Shown: positions 9,701 through 17,959, counted from the stretch's first letter. The stretch is DNA of 57,790 bases from Bacteroidaceae bacterium (GCA_024697945.1 JAILRU010000121.1:1-57790); one strand, 5' to 3'. Translations and numbers: made by a program. The notes: generated by a model from the sequence alone, not told the origin.

Positions 9701-10368
9701 AGTTCATGTGCTACCCCACTGGCTTCTCAGTAGAAGGTGCTGACATCTATGCCTATCAGGGTGCCATCCCAGCTGAGAGCGACCCCACCGTTGTTCCACA
9801 GGCACACTATGCATTCAATAAGATTGAGCAGGCAGCACCTGGTCAGCCCGTGCTACTCGTAGTGGGCGACCCCGACAGCTTCAATGCAGAGGATATTGAG
9901 GAAGACATGGAACAGATTAGCATCTCACCCGCTGGCGATAGTTTTGCTCCCGCTCCTCTCCTGACAGGCGGCGTACACGGCACATACGCATACGAATGGG
10001 TTGACGAAGGCACTGTGGTAGTTGGCGGTGGTATGATTGGAAAAGCCGGCAACACGCTCGTGCTCGCAGAAGGCCAAGAGAATACCGACTGCACACGCGA
10101 CATCAGTGCCAACACCGGCTACATCGTTTATGGCGAGAACATCCTGAAGAATGCAAATCCCGATGACTATGACCTCGTAATCACAGCTGCCAAGCCTATC
10201 CTGAAGGGTGACCTGAACGGTGACGAAAAGGTGGATATTGCCGATGCAGTGACCGTCCTGAACATCATGGCAGCAGGCGAATATGATAGCGAAGCTGATG
10301 TCAATGGCGACCAAAAGGTGGATATTGCAGACTTCGTAACCATTCTGAACATTATGGCGGCACAATAA
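6781..10368 (+). CDS. Large secreted multidomain carbohydrate-binding protein with C-terminal dockerin-like module
   Basis: 1195 residues. Signal peptide 1-23 (MKRNITSF, hydrophobic core, PMLA). Residues about 25-180 look like a beta-trefoil/ricin-type region (GKNYVIQG, GRYIDMG). A second such region follows around 270-450. An F5/8 type C (discoidin) module lies near 485-640 (DDASTFWHSDWHGG). Helical segments occupy about 650-770, and another beta-rich part follows. Residues 1142-1195 form two dockerin-like calcium loops (GDLNGDEKVDIADAVTVLN and DVNGDQKVDIADFVTILN). No hydrolase motif was recognised, so a binding or adhesin role is more likely than catalysis. No cohesin partner is visible in the window. 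Confidence 0.85.
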   Translation: MKRNITSFAVLVLSLLMAAPMLADQQSLTGIGDVVTAPEAGKNYVIQGNAQHDGIITWLYDNNGTFAATVASEVPTGPDALKYVWTFEITDEGYAAKNLTTGSYIFIEGTSNGGSVKMRTEPFYFTIDVEGDEVGFKNASGRYIDMGYSGAGPVTWDGGVAGSRRLTIYEAIVEGVDDLTIALARLNACFGTYQDYLPDYGSNPINELRGTEIGQYNCSDEDYNTFVENLQLALKILEDEVPDVTIEQIYAVIENIETSFAAIMDSIVKLTIASGNYRVISALEWTNTERIATGEYDENDEPIYEEVVTNPTKAMYATLEGKAMWANIDNTDCRYLWKLTTDDETGLVQMMNIATDGIIATCSQSTQATLTADSETMILFEYIQRTEEGKVVVAMKPSTGGDYAFLHCNNHGGGTGKASNIVGWTASAGASQWILEPVSDEEVQKLVDAYAPIKDHELLVSMFQDAIDEAEAAIAQAKDEQYITERSTGIITSTEQFSSPWTDAEEGSFNNVLNDDASTFWHSDWHGGNVANHTHFFQVSLEKAVEGTIQCFMRRRNVANDHITNLGVFGSNDENALESETEEGWTEAGSFDLTQNASASQTLYSNGVQLPEGYKYLRFYIDATTTGRGYGHFATFQLYTLTIDGNTQWSQMGDAATAIETALATAKEVDMDEMVDMTEYNALRAAIDAFKAVLVDPSALAAAIAANKDVTSLIAIGDNPGFWSADSEVSALATTLAEATAYLKGGAYTQAQVDAYTEAISKGASDLFALANPVEPGKWYAIQYDSAKNYEARGWSKENAVNETLGDLYDNYAAPANVGDEGLECFSSLEDVNIGQAVRFISDQTIEEWDQIAFRFVAQGDTAFVIQHKSGLYLNGAARSTNLTLGLTPAIFNVEAVGYGKVIIQARKLDGQGYYDEPVYLHAQNAGHSLVTWNNNAVGSSSALYIVPISESEFSEGAGAQESTHMNVKSNSIQFMCYPTGFSVEGADIYAYQGAIPAESDPTVVPQAHYAFNKIEQAAPGQPVLLVVGDPDSFNAEDIEEDMEQISISPAGDSFAPAPLLTGGVHGTYAYEWVDEGTVVVGGGMIGKAGNTLVLAEGQENTDCTRDISANTGYIVYGENILKNANPDDYDLVITAAKPILKGDLNGDEKVDIADAVTVLNIMAAGEYDSEADVNGDQKVDIADFVTILNIMAAQ

Positions 10369-10401
10369 GGGTTGCCTCGCAAATAGTGTAAAGTTTCGTG
10401 T

Positions 10402-10436
10402 AGAGGGTGTGTCAGAATAGGCACGCCCTCTTTTTT
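10402..10436 (+). terminator. Rho-independent terminator
   Basis: AGAGGGTGTG and CACGCCCTCT pair (one G-U) across a short loop, followed by six T. It ends the 6781-10368 transcript. The left arm is also the left terminus of the inverted-repeat element at 10402-10557. Confidence 0.8.
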
Positions 10437-10555
10437 GTCCAGCACGAACGTATTCTAATGGGTGCAGCCCGGGGTCGTTCTCGTCCTTGTTGAACTTAAC
10501 GAAAGAGATGTAAGATGTCTGATGGACGATGTCTTGGTCAACTTTGACACACCCT
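10404..10555 (-). pseudogene. Stop-free coding remnant inside the inverted-terminus element
   Basis: The minus strand reads through the whole element without a stop, giving about 50 residues including VDQDIVHQTSYISFVKFN and KDENDPGLHPLEYVRAG. The composition looks like real protein, but there is no start codon or ribosome-binding site. The parent gene was not recognised. It could be a fragment captured between the termini. Confidence 0.35.
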
Positions 10556-10609
10556 CTTTGCTCTCCAGAATGACCAAATGAGGCTTAAAGAGAGAATTTT
10601 CTTTGCGAC

Positions 10610-10643
10610 TTGCCCTTTAATTAAAAATAATGTAGTAAATTTG
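10610..10643 (+). promoter_or_regulatory. Putative promoter of the DUF1599 operon
   Basis: TTG, 23 bases, TAAATTTG (10636-10643), with the ATG at 10667. The spacer is slightly longer than the usual 19-21. Confidence 0.45.
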
Positions 10644-10666
10644 CGCCCGTAAATTTTAATCATTCA

Positions 10667-11224
10667 ATGGATACCCAACAACAGTTCGAAAAGGTGATGG
10701 CCGAATGCCGTGCTCTGTTTGTCAAGAAACTGCACGACTATGGTGCAGCTTGGCGCATCCTGCGTCCCTCTTCGCTCACAGACCAGATATACATCAAAGC
10801 CAACCGCATCCGCAGCATTGAGACGAAGGGTGTTTCTCTTGTGGATGAGGGAATACGACCTGAGTTCATTGGCATTGTGAACTATGCCATTATCGGTCTG
10901 ATTCAACTGGAGATGGGCTATTCAGAGAAGCCGGACGACATGACTGAGGAACAGGCTGTTGAAGCCTACGACAAGCATGCTCATGCAGCTCTGGAGTTGA
11001 TGCTCCGCAAGAACCACGACTACGATGAAGCTTGGCGGGGAATGCGCATCAGCAGCTATACTGACCTCATCCTCATGAAGGTCTTCCGCACAAAACAGAT
11101 TGAACTGCTGGACGGTGACACGCTGGTCAGTGAAGGCGTGGACGCCAACTATATGGATATGTTGAACTATGCCGTCTTCGGCTTGATAAAGTTGACATTC
11201 GGTGACAACGACACTCAAGCATAA
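10667..11224 (+). CDS. DUF1599 (nucleotide modification-associated) domain protein
   Basis: 185 residues, cytoplasmic. Two tandem halves share the same motif: LHDYGAAWRILRPSS with DQIYIKANRIRSIE, and NHDYDEAWRGMRISS with DLILMKVFRTKQIE, each ending in a NYA-FGLI helix. This is the DUF1599 arrangement, thought to be an all-alpha nucleotide-related fold; the reaction is not established. First gene of an apparent operon: its last 23 bases overlap the start of the next gene. A standard Bacteroidetes neighbour of the DoxX-like gene and tpiA. Confidence 0.85.
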   Translation: MDTQQQFEKVMAECRALFVKKLHDYGAAWRILRPSSLTDQIYIKANRIRSIETKGVSLVDEGIRPEFIGIVNYAIIGLIQLEMGYSEKPDDMTEEQAVEAYDKHAHAALELMLRKNHDYDEAWRGMRISSYTDLILMKVFRTKQIELLDGDTLVSEGVDANYMDMLNYAVFGLIKLTFGDNDTQA

Positions 11225-12344
11225 TTTGGCTCTTGCAGCAATGGGGGTGGTACGCATGGTGCTTGCACTGACGTACCTGTTCTCTGGCGTGGTGAAACTC
11301 ATTGACCCGCGAGGCACGCAGTACAAGATAGAGGACTATGGTGCTGCCTTCGGTTTGAGCAGTGTTATGCCGGAGAGTCTGCCGCTGGTACTGGCTTGCA
11401 TCTTGGGCATCATTGAGTTCCTGATGGGCATATACCTGTTCTTCGGCATCCGCAGGCGTCTGGCATCGACAGTATCCATTTGCTTCTTGTTGGTGATGAC
11501 ACCGCTGACACTCTACTTGGCCCTCAAGAATCCTGTGTCGGACTGTGGCTGCTTCGGTGATGCACTTGTGCTCACCAACTGGCAGACCTTTGCAAAGAAT
11601 GTGGTGCTGCTCGTCTTCTCCATCATTGCGCTGCGCTTCTACAAGTTGATGCCGCATTTCGTGGTGAAGAAGCTCCAGTGGGTGGTGGCACTCTGTGCAC
11701 TCGTCTTTGCTGCGCTCTTTGTCAGCTACAACCTTTGGCGGCTGCCAGTCATTGACTTCCGTCCCTACCATGTGGGGGCAGACATCCGTCAGGCATGGTA
11801 CGACGACCAGCAGGGATTCGGGCAGTTCGTCACGACATTCATCATGGAGAAGGATGGCGTTCAGAAGGAGTTTGCATTGGAGGACTACCCCGACAGCACC
11901 TGGACGCTCATCGACACAAAAACCACACAAATAGAACCGCCTAAGCGAACGGGAGTGGGAGATTTGCTCATTCAGGATGTAGAGACAGGCGAAGACATCA
12001 CTCTGCAAATCCTTGAAGACCAAGCCTGGACGCTCCTGCTTATCGCTCCCTATCTGGAAAAGGCTGACGACGGTGTGATGGGCGAGCTGCTCGCGCTTTA
12101 CGACTTCTGTAAGGAAACGGGCTGCCGTTTCTATTGCCTCACATCGAGCGGCGAAGAAGCCATCGCTAACTGGACAGAGATGACTGGAGCCGAATATCCC
12201 TTCTGCCATGCAGATGCAGTCGTGCTCAAGACCATGATACGCTCCAACCCGGGCCTCATGCTCCTCCACGACGGCAAAGTCATGAGGAAATGGCCCTCCA
12301 CAGACCTACCAACTCCGACAGACATATTAATAATCATAAGTTAA
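11202..12344 (+). CDS. DoxX/MauE-like membrane protein (BT_3928-type)
   Basis: 380 residues. The N-terminal half has several membrane helices ([21 protein letters not shown], a DoxX/MauE signature, then [21 protein letters not shown]), a CGCFGDA motif near residue 120, and a last helix ending [10 protein letters not shown]. The C-terminal half (about 190-380) is soluble and resembles a thioredoxin-like domain ([38 protein letters not shown]) without an obvious CxxC pair. Overlap with the DUF1599 gene implies translational coupling. Such proteins may pair a quinone- or redox-linked membrane part with a periplasmic domain; function not established. Confidence 0.8.
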   Translation: MTTTLKHNLALAAMGVVRMVLALTYLFSGVVKLIDPRGTQYKIEDYGAAFGLSSVMPESLPLVLACILGIIEFLMGIYLFFGIRRRLASTVSICFLLVMTPLTLYLALKNPVSDCGCFGDALVLTNWQTFAKNVVLLVFSIIALRFYKLMPHFVVKKLQWVVALCALVFAALFVSYNLWRLPVIDFRPYHVGADIRQAWYDDQQGFGQFVTTFIMEKDGVQKEFALEDYPDSTWTLIDTKTTQIEPPKRTGVGDLLIQDVETGEDITLQILEDQAWTLLLIAPYLEKADDGVMGELLALYDFCKETGCRFYCLTSSGEEAIANWTEMTGAEYPFCHADAVVLKTMIRSNPGLMLLHDGKVMRKWPSTDLPTPTDILIIIS

Positions 12345-12357
12345 ACATCAAAGAACA

Positions 12358-13116
12358 ATGAGAAAGAAAATCGTAGCAGGCAACTGGAAAATGAACAAGA
12401 CCCTGCAGGAAGGTGTAGCTCTCGCTACTGAACTGAAGAACATCCTGGCTGCTGAGAAGCCCAATTGTGAAGTTGTCATCGGCACTCCCTTCATCCACCT
12501 CGCCACCCTGAGCGAGCTGCTGAAGGACAGTGTTATCGCCGTTAGTGCAGAGAACTGCGCCAACAAGGAAAGCGGTGCATATACTGGCGAAGTGAGTGCA
12601 GCTATGGTGAAGAGCACTGGTGCTGAGTATGTTATCCTCGGTCATAGCGAGCGTCGTGAGTACTACAACGAGACTCCCGAAATCCTGAAGGATAAGGTTG
12701 ACTTGGCTCTTGCCAACGGCCTGAAGGTCATCTTTTGCATCGGCGAAAGCCTGGCAGAGCGTGAGGCAAACAAGCAGGAAGCTGTCTGCAAGGCAGAACT
12801 CGAGGGCAGCGTATTCCACCTCTCTGCAGAGCAGTGGAAGAACATCGTGATTGCCTACGAACCCATCTGGGCCATTGGTACAGGCAAGACCGCTACCGCA
12901 GAGCAGGCAGAAGAAATCCACGCCTACATCCGCAAGTGTGTTGCCGACGTCTATGGTGCACAGGCAGCCGACGATACCACCATCCTCTATGGCGGTTCCT
13001 GCAAGGCCAGCAATGCTCCCGAGCTCTTTGGCAAACCCGATATCGACGGCGGCCTCATCGGCGGTGCAAGCCTCAAGGCTCCCGACTTCAAGGGTATCAT
13101 CGACGCTTGGAAGTAA
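12358..13116 (+). CDS. tpiA: Triosephosphate isomerase
   Basis: 252 residues, full length. Interconverts dihydroxyacetone phosphate and glyceraldehyde 3-phosphate in glycolysis. Substrate-binding Asn9 and Lys11 in AGNWKMNK, catalytic His96 in ILGHSERR, catalytic Glu168 in [11 protein letters not shown], and phosphate-binding [10 protein letters not shown] and GGLIGGASL near the C-terminus. Thirteen bases after the DoxX-like gene, so probably in the same transcript. A heptamer array follows the stop. Confidence 0.97.
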   Translation: MRKKIVAGNWKMNKTLQEGVALATELKNILAAEKPNCEVVIGTPFIHLATLSELLKDSVIAVSAENCANKESGAYTGEVSAAMVKSTGAEYVILGHSERREYYNETPEILKDKVDLALANGLKVIFCIGESLAEREANKQEAVCKAELEGSVFHLSAEQWKNIVIAYEPIWAIGTGKTATAEQAEEIHAYIRKCVADVYGAQAADDTTILYGGSCKASNAPELFGKPDIDGGLIGGASLKAPDFKGIIDAWK

Positions 13117-13123
13117 TCCTTTT

Positions 13124-13158
13124 AATGGACAATTGACAATGGATAATTGATAATTAGA
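13124..13158. repeat. Heptamer tandem array between tpiA and the SPOR gene
   Basis: Imperfect 7-bp units (CAATTGA, CAATGGA, TAATTGA) directly after tpiA. It is an inverted copy of the AATTGTC array at 13201-13232: over 29 bases the two differ at three positions, two of them G-U compatible, so they can base-pair in mRNA with the SPOR start codon in the loop. Confidence 0.85.
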
Positions 13159-13165
13159 TTAGAGT

Positions 13166-13711
13166 ATGGGTAAGACGCGATTTGCATTTATACTTTGTAT
13201 AATTGTCAATTGTCAATTGTCAATTGTCAATTATGCACACGCTCAGCAGACTTTTACCGACAAGTTGCAGAAAGTGATGGACTCAGTGGGCAGAATCATC
13301 CTGCATCAGGACAAGTCCATCACGGATCTCGTTAATGGTACGAGGAAATCTGCAACAACACTTGGACAGAGAGGACAGGTGGATGACACGACATCGCTGT
13401 ATCCCGACTCATTGGGATTAGACAGCCTTTCACTCGGCCCAAAGGTAAAAATCCGCGGCTATAGGATTCAGGTGTACTTCGGTGACAATTCCCGTAAAGG
13501 AAAGACTGAGGCGCGGGCTGCAGGCCTGCGCTTCAGAAACCTTTTCCCAGAACTGCCTGTCTATGTCAGCTTCGTCTCACCCCACTGGCTTTGCAGAGCC
13601 GGTGATTTCCGCACGATGGAGGAGGCCAGCGAGGTTCTCAGACAGATTCGCGAGATGGGTATCTTCCGAGAGGCCGTCATCGTGAAAAGTAAGATAAACG
13701 TCAGATTGTAA
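13166..13711 (+). CDS. Exported SPOR-domain protein
   Basis: 181 residues. The signal peptide ([11 protein letters not shown], cleavage near HAQQ) has its core encoded by a perfect heptamer array (13201-13232) that reads [11 protein letters not shown]. After a linker, residues about 95-181 form a SPOR-like peptidoglycan-binding domain ([56 protein letters not shown]). In Bacteroidetes a SPOR protein commonly sits between tpiA and folE. Likely periplasmic. It ends one base before the folE start. Confidence 0.85.
   Translation: MGKTRFAFILCIIVNCQLSIVNYAHAQQTFTDKLQKVMDSVGRIILHQDKSITDLVNGTRKSATTLGQRGQVDDTTSLYPDSLGLDSLSLGPKVKIRGYRIQVYFGDNSRKGKTEARAAGLRFRNLFPELPVYVSFVSPHWLCRAGDFRTMEEASEVLRQIREMGIFREAVIVKSKINVRL
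13201..13232. repeat. Perfect AATTGTC array encoding a signal-peptide core
   Basis: Four perfect AATTGTC units plus AATT. Because 7 is not a multiple of 3, the frame cycles every 21 bases and encodes a seven-residue hydrophobic cycle (N-C-Q-L-S-I-V). The reverse strand would meet TGA. Confidence 0.95.
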
Positions 13712-13712
13712 G

Positions 13713-14300
13713 ATGGAAGAACAATATAAGCACGAACTGACACCCGCCCAGCAGCAGATTTCAGAGCACATACGTGCCATACTCGACTTACTTGGTGAAG
13801 ACGCACAGCGTGAAGGACTTTTCAAGACTCCGAAGCGCGTGGCAAGGGCTATGACCTTCATGACGCAAGGCTACGAGCAGGACCCTGTGGCAATACTCAA
13901 CTCTGCTAAGTTCAACGAGGATTACCGTCAGATGGTTATCGTGCGTGACATCAATTTCTATTCTCTTTGCGAACATCACATGCTCCCCTTCTACGGAAAG
14001 GTGCATGTGGCCTACATCCCCAACGGACAGGTGACCGGTCTGAGCAAGATAGCCCGCGTGGTGGACAGCTTCTCACATCGCTTGCAGATACAGGAACGCA
14101 TGACGAAGCAGATTCGCGAGTGCATCCAGAAAGCCCTCGAACCCTTGGGTGTGATGGTGGTTGTCGAGGCACAGCACATGTGCATGCAGATGCGTGGTGT
14201 CCAGAAGCAGGGCAGCATCACTACGACCAGCGATTTCTGCGGAGCTTTCAACCAGGCCAAGACCCGCGAAGAGTTCCTCCAACTCATCAGAGGTAATTGA
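13713..14300 (+). CDS. folE: GTP cyclohydrolase I
   Basis: 195 residues, full length. Converts GTP to 7,8-dihydroneopterin triphosphate, the first step of folate synthesis. Zinc ligands are visible: Cys86 and His89 in [10 protein letters not shown] and Cys157 in [11 protein letters not shown]. Also [31 protein letters not shown] and QERMTKQI. The ATG begins one base after the SPOR stop, so translation is probably coupled. Last gene of the 10667-14300 unit. Confidence 0.96.
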   Translation: MEEQYKHELTPAQQQISEHIRAILDLLGEDAQREGLFKTPKRVARAMTFMTQGYEQDPVAILNSAKFNEDYRQMVIVRDINFYSLCEHHMLPFYGKVHVAYIPNGQVTGLSKIARVVDSFSHRLQIQERMTKQIRECIQKALEPLGVMVVVEAQHMCMQMRGVQKQGSITTTSDFCGAFNQAKTREEFLQLIRGN

Positions 14301-14347
14301 TAATTGATAATTAATGGTTATAGGTTATTGGTTATTGGTTATAGGTT
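14293..14347. repeat. Heptamer array after folE
   Basis: Overlaps the folE stop. TAATTGA units change to GGTTATA/GGTTATT units, all at 7-bp spacing. Two small palindromes follow (CGC-TTTA-GCG and CGCGA-TTGTAG-TCGCG, 14352-14386). Confidence 0.8.
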
Positions 14348-14400
14348 CTTTGACGCTTTAGCGCAAAGGCGCGATTGTAGTCGCGGAGTCTTGAGTTTCC

Positions 14401-14452
14401 CTAAACGACTAATCTACTAATCTACCAAACGACTAAACGACTAAACGACAAA
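14401..14452. repeat. Octamer array before iorA
   Basis: Six 8-bp units (AAACGACT, AATCTACT, AATCTACC, AAACGACT, AAACGACT, AAACGACA) ending two bases before the iorA ATG. No ribosome-binding site other than the array itself is seen. Confidence 0.85.
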
Positions 14453-14454
14453 TT

Positions 14455-16032
14455 ATGAAGAAACTTCTTTTAGGTGACGAGGCTGTTGCCCTTGGTGCCA
14501 TCAATGCCGGATTGAGCGGCGTGTATGCCTACCCTGGAACACCAAGCACCGAAATCACCGAATACATACAGAACCATCCCCTTGCCAAGGAGCGCGGCGT
14601 GCATTCCCGCTGGTGTACCAACGAAAAGACAGCTATGGAGGCTGCCCTCGGTATGTCGTATGCAGGCAAGAGGGCTTTGGTGTGCATGAAGCATGTGGGC
14701 ATGAACGTCTGTGCCGATGCCTTCGTGAACAGTGCCATTACAGGCGTGAAGGGCGGCCTTATCGTATTGGCTGCCGATGACCCCTCCATGCATTCATCGC
14801 AGAATGAACAGGACTCCCGCTTCTATGCCAAGTTCGCTCTGGTGCCCTGTCTTGAACCCTCCAATCAGCAGGAGGCCTACGACATGATGGCTTACGGATT
14901 CGACCTCTCGGAAAAGCTTGGCGAACCCATTGTGCTGCGTGTTGTGACACGTCTTGCCCACTCTCGTGCAGCGGTTGAGGTAACAGAGCCAAAGGAGGAG
15001 AAGCTCCTCTCACCTGCCACTGACCAGTGGGTACTTCTTCCAGGCATTGCCAGAAAGAAGTATGTGGCACTCTTGGAAAAGCAGGATGCCATGAAGCAAG
15101 CTTCGGCCGAAAGCCCCTACAACAAGGCTGAGAAGGCAAACTCCAAGACTGGTATCCTGGCTTGCGGCATTGCTTACAACTACGTGAAGGAAGCTCTTGC
15201 GGACGATGCAAATCTCGTTAAGATTTCGCAATATCCTCTGCCCGAAGAGAAGATAAAGGCTCTGGCCGCAACATGCAACGAGCTTCTCGTCATCGAGGAC
15301 GGACAGCCTGTTGTCGAGGAACTGGTGAAGGGCCTTCTCGGAGCAGGTTATCCTGTCAAGGGACGTCTTACTGGCGACCTACCTCGCACGGGAGAACTCA
15401 CGCCCGACAATGTGGCAAAGGCCTTGGGAAAGCAGACAGGATCTGTCTTTGCTCCAGCCAAGAATATGGCAGCACGTCCTCCCCAACTCTGTCAGGGTTG
15501 TGGTCACAGAGATGTTTATGCTGCCCTGAACCAGGTGCTGGCAGACTATTCTGAGCATCGTGTCTTTGGCGACATCGGTTGCTACACACTTGGGGCACTA
15601 CCTCCCTTCCAGAGTCTTTCGTCCTGTGTGGATATGGGTGCCAGTATCACGATGGCCAAGGGCGCTGCCGACGCAGGACTCTTCCCTGCTGTGGCAATCA
15701 TTGGCGACTCCACCTTCACCCATAGCGGCATGACTGGACTGTTGGATGCTGTCAACGACAACGCCAACATCACAATCATCATCTCCGACAACCTCACGAC
15801 GGGTATGACGGGTGGACAAGATTCGGCAGGTACCAACAAGTACGAGGCCATCTGTCTGGGTCTTGGCGTGGAGCCAGAGCATGTACGTGTTGTCGTGCCT
15901 CTGCCCAAGAACATGCCAGAGATTACCCGTGTCATCAAGGAAGAGATAGAATACAAGGGCGTTTCCGTCATCATCCCCCGCAGGGAGTGCATCCAGACCT
16001 TCGCTCGTCACGCAAGGGCCAAAAAGCAATAG
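14455..16032 (+). CDS. iorA: Indolepyruvate ferredoxin oxidoreductase, alpha subunit (no ferredoxin domain)
   Basis: 525 residues, cytoplasmic. Thiamine-diphosphate enzyme that oxidatively decarboxylates aryl pyruvates to aryl-acetyl-CoA, or runs in reverse, with reduced ferredoxin. The pyrimidine-binding part is N-terminal (AYPGTPSTEI, CTNEKTAMEAALGMSYAGK). A CQGCGHRD motif lies near residue 347, and the diphosphate-binding part has GDIGCYTLG and GDSTFTHSGMTGLLDAVNDN. Many family members end in a 2[4Fe-4S] ferredoxin domain; here the last 100 residues show no cysteine cluster, so an external ferredoxin is needed. Followed after four bases by iorB. Confidence 0.92.
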   Translation: MKKLLLGDEAVALGAINAGLSGVYAYPGTPSTEITEYIQNHPLAKERGVHSRWCTNEKTAMEAALGMSYAGKRALVCMKHVGMNVCADAFVNSAITGVKGGLIVLAADDPSMHSSQNEQDSRFYAKFALVPCLEPSNQQEAYDMMAYGFDLSEKLGEPIVLRVVTRLAHSRAAVEVTEPKEEKLLSPATDQWVLLPGIARKKYVALLEKQDAMKQASAESPYNKAEKANSKTGILACGIAYNYVKEALADDANLVKISQYPLPEEKIKALAATCNELLVIEDGQPVVEELVKGLLGAGYPVKGRLTGDLPRTGELTPDNVAKALGKQTGSVFAPAKNMAARPPQLCQGCGHRDVYAALNQVLADYSEHRVFGDIGCYTLGALPPFQSLSSCVDMGASITMAKGAADAGLFPAVAIIGDSTFTHSGMTGLLDAVNDNANITIIISDNLTTGMTGGQDSAGTNKYEAICLGLGVEPEHVRVVVPLPKNMPEITRVIKEEIEYKGVSVIIPRRECIQTFARHARAKKQ

Positions 16033-16036
16033 AAGT

Positions 16037-16615
16037 ATGAAGAAAGACATTATATTGTGCGGTGTGGGCGGACAAGGCATCCTCTCCATCGCAACCATCA
16101 TAGGCGAAGCAGCAACCAAGGCAGGACTCTATCTCAAACAGGCCGAGGTACACGGCATGAGTCAGCGAGGCGGTGACGTGCAGTCAAACCTGCGCCTCTC
16201 CACTGAACCCATATGGAGCGACCTCATAGCAGAAGGTAGCGCAGACCTCATCATTTCCATGGAACCGATGGAGGCAATGCGCTATCTGGCCTACCTGAGC
16301 AAGGACGGCAAGATAGTGACCAGCTCCAAGCCCTTCGTGAACATTCCCAACTATCCCGACGAGGAGGCCTTGCAACAGGAACTCGATACCCTGCCCAGCG
16401 TGAAGCTCGACATCGAAACAGTAGCCAAAGACTGCGGCAATCCCAGAGGTGCCAACATGGTACTTTTAGGCATGGCAGCTCCCACCATCGGCATCCTTTC
16501 CGTGGAGAACCTTCGGGAAGCCATCGCCACGGTCTTTGCCCGCAAGGGAGAACAAATAGTAGAGGCCAATCTCAAAGCCTTCGATGCAGGAGTAAAGGGA
16601 GGAATTGATAATTGA
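16037..16615 (+). CDS. iorB: Indolepyruvate ferredoxin oxidoreductase, beta subunit
   Basis: 192 residues. The gamma-type oxidoreductase subunit, with GVGGQGILSIATIIGEAA at the N-terminus, AEVHGMSQRGGDVQSNLRL and FVNIPNYPD. It forms the heteromer with IorA. The last codons (GGIDN, stop) lie inside a TAATTGA-type heptamer array that continues to the next gene, so the array supplies the stop codon. Confidence 0.92.
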   Translation: MKKDIILCGVGGQGILSIATIIGEAATKAGLYLKQAEVHGMSQRGGDVQSNLRLSTEPIWSDLIAEGSADLIISMEPMEAMRYLAYLSKDGKIVTSSKPFVNIPNYPDEEALQQELDTLPSVKLDIETVAKDCGNPRGANMVLLGMAAPTIGILSVENLREAIATVFARKGEQIVEANLKAFDAGVKGGIDN

Positions 16616-16622
16616 CAATTGA
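16602..16622. repeat. Heptamer array spanning the iorB stop
   Basis: Three 7-bp units of the AATTGAT/AATTGAC type. The TGA of iorB is within the array, and the following ATG starts at its right end. Confidence 0.75.
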
Positions 16623-17924
16623 ATGAAGAGAGAAGAAGTTAACAGCATCATTGACTCTATGGGACTTGGGGACTTTTCCCAGGCCACTATTCGCGACATA
16701 CAGGCCCTCTCGCGTGTCCTTGAAGAGAAAACGGGCGAAGAGGTCATCCATTTGGAGATGGGCGTTCCAGGCCTGCAACCCTCAGAGATAGCTTTGAAGG
16801 CAGAGGCAGAGGCACTCCGTAACGGCTGTGCCACCATCTATCCTCCCAACGGCGGCATACCCCGCATCAAGCAGGCAGCATCAGACTTCGTGAAGGCCTT
16901 CATCGGTGTGGACATCGCTCCCGAAGGCTGCGTGCCTACCACAGGCAGTATGCAGGGTACATTCGCCACCTTCACCGCCATCCATCATGCCTTTGCCGGA
17001 ACAAAGCAGGACACCGTGCTGCTCATCCAGCCCGGCTTCCCTGTTCAAACCACACAATGCGATGTGATTGGCCTGAAGCACATAGCCTTGGACATCTATG
17101 GCTACCGCGGTTCAGCCTTAATCGCTGAACTTGAAAGAATAGTCTCCAAGGGCAACATCTGTGCCATCGTCTATTCCAACCCCAACAACCCCTCGTGGGT
17201 CTGCTTCACAGAGGAAGAGCTGGAGGGCATCGGACACATAGCCACGAAGTACGACCTCCTTGTATTGGAGGACCTGGCATACTTTGCCATGGACTTCCGT
17301 CGCGACCTCTCTCATCCCTTCCAGACACCTTTCCAGGCTACAGTGGCACGCTACACAGACAACTACGTGTTGTGGGTTTCGGCATCCAAGGCCTTCTCCT
17401 ACGCCGGTCAGCGCATAGGCGTCACCTGCATCTCCAATCAGGTTTTCCATCGCGTCTATGCCCCGCTGAAGGAGAAGTTCGGTGTCGCCACCTTTGGCGA
17501 TTTCTTTGTAGGACGTCTGATGTACACCCTTTCTAGTGGCACCACCCACTCCGTTCAGCATGCCATGTCAGCCCTGATGGAGGCAGCAGTCAGAGGCGAA
17601 TACAATTTCCTTGATGATGTACGCGAGTATGGCCGTCGTGCCAAGTTCATGAAGGACGTGTTGCTTGCCAATGGCTTCTATCTGGTCTATGACAACGACA
17701 TGGGAGCGCCCTTGGCAGATGGCTTCTACTTCACCGTGCAGTATCCCGGCATGAATGACTTACAGCTCACGCGCGAGCTCATGACCTATGGCATAGCAGT
17801 GTATCCCCTCGACACGATGGGTTCCACCCAGCAAGGCGTCCGCATCTGCACCTCCTTCTTCCGCCGCGAACAGGAAGCCCTCTTCACCGAGCGCATCACC
17901 CAGTTCCACAAGGAGCATCAATAG
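16623..17924 (+). CDS. PLP-dependent class I/II aminotransferase
   Basis: 433 residues, cytoplasmic. Fold type I aminotransferase: LEMGVPGLQPSEIA at the substrate end, IYPPNGGIPRIKQA, YSNPNNPSWVCF, LEDLAYFAMDFR, and PLP lysine Lys256 in SASKAFSYAGQRIG. C-terminal VRICTSFFRRE carries the carboxylate-binding arginine. Placed eight bases after iorB, it probably converts aromatic amino acids to or from the aryl pyruvates used by IorAB. The direction is not determined by sequence; gut Bacteroidales are known for both aryl-acid production and reductive amino-acid synthesis. Confidence 0.88.
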   Translation: MKREEVNSIIDSMGLGDFSQATIRDIQALSRVLEEKTGEEVIHLEMGVPGLQPSEIALKAEAEALRNGCATIYPPNGGIPRIKQAASDFVKAFIGVDIAPEGCVPTTGSMQGTFATFTAIHHAFAGTKQDTVLLIQPGFPVQTTQCDVIGLKHIALDIYGYRGSALIAELERIVSKGNICAIVYSNPNNPSWVCFTEEELEGIGHIATKYDLLVLEDLAYFAMDFRRDLSHPFQTPFQATVARYTDNYVLWVSASKAFSYAGQRIGVTCISNQVFHRVYAPLKEKFGVATFGDFFVGRLMYTLSSGTTHSVQHAMSALMEAAVRGEYNFLDDVREYGRRAKFMKDVLLANGFYLVYDNDMGAPLADGFYFTVQYPGMNDLQLTRELMTYGIAVYPLDTMGSTQQGVRICTSFFRREQEALFTERITQFHKEHQ

Positions 17925-17959
17925 AGATTCCGTACAAGTCAAGCCGAGGTAAAACCTTT

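Larger units (their letters stand above)
10402..10557. mobile_element. MITE-like element with 13-bp perfect inverted termini
   Basis: Ends are AGAGGGTGTGTCA (10402-10414) and TGACACACCCTCT (10545-10557), perfect inverted repeats 156 bp apart. The same 12-base terminus GAGGGTGTGTCA starts another element at 57652. The interior carries a stop-free minus-strand frame but no transposase. No target-site duplication is obvious. It could also be a transposon remnant that has been recruited as a terminator. Confidence 0.6.
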
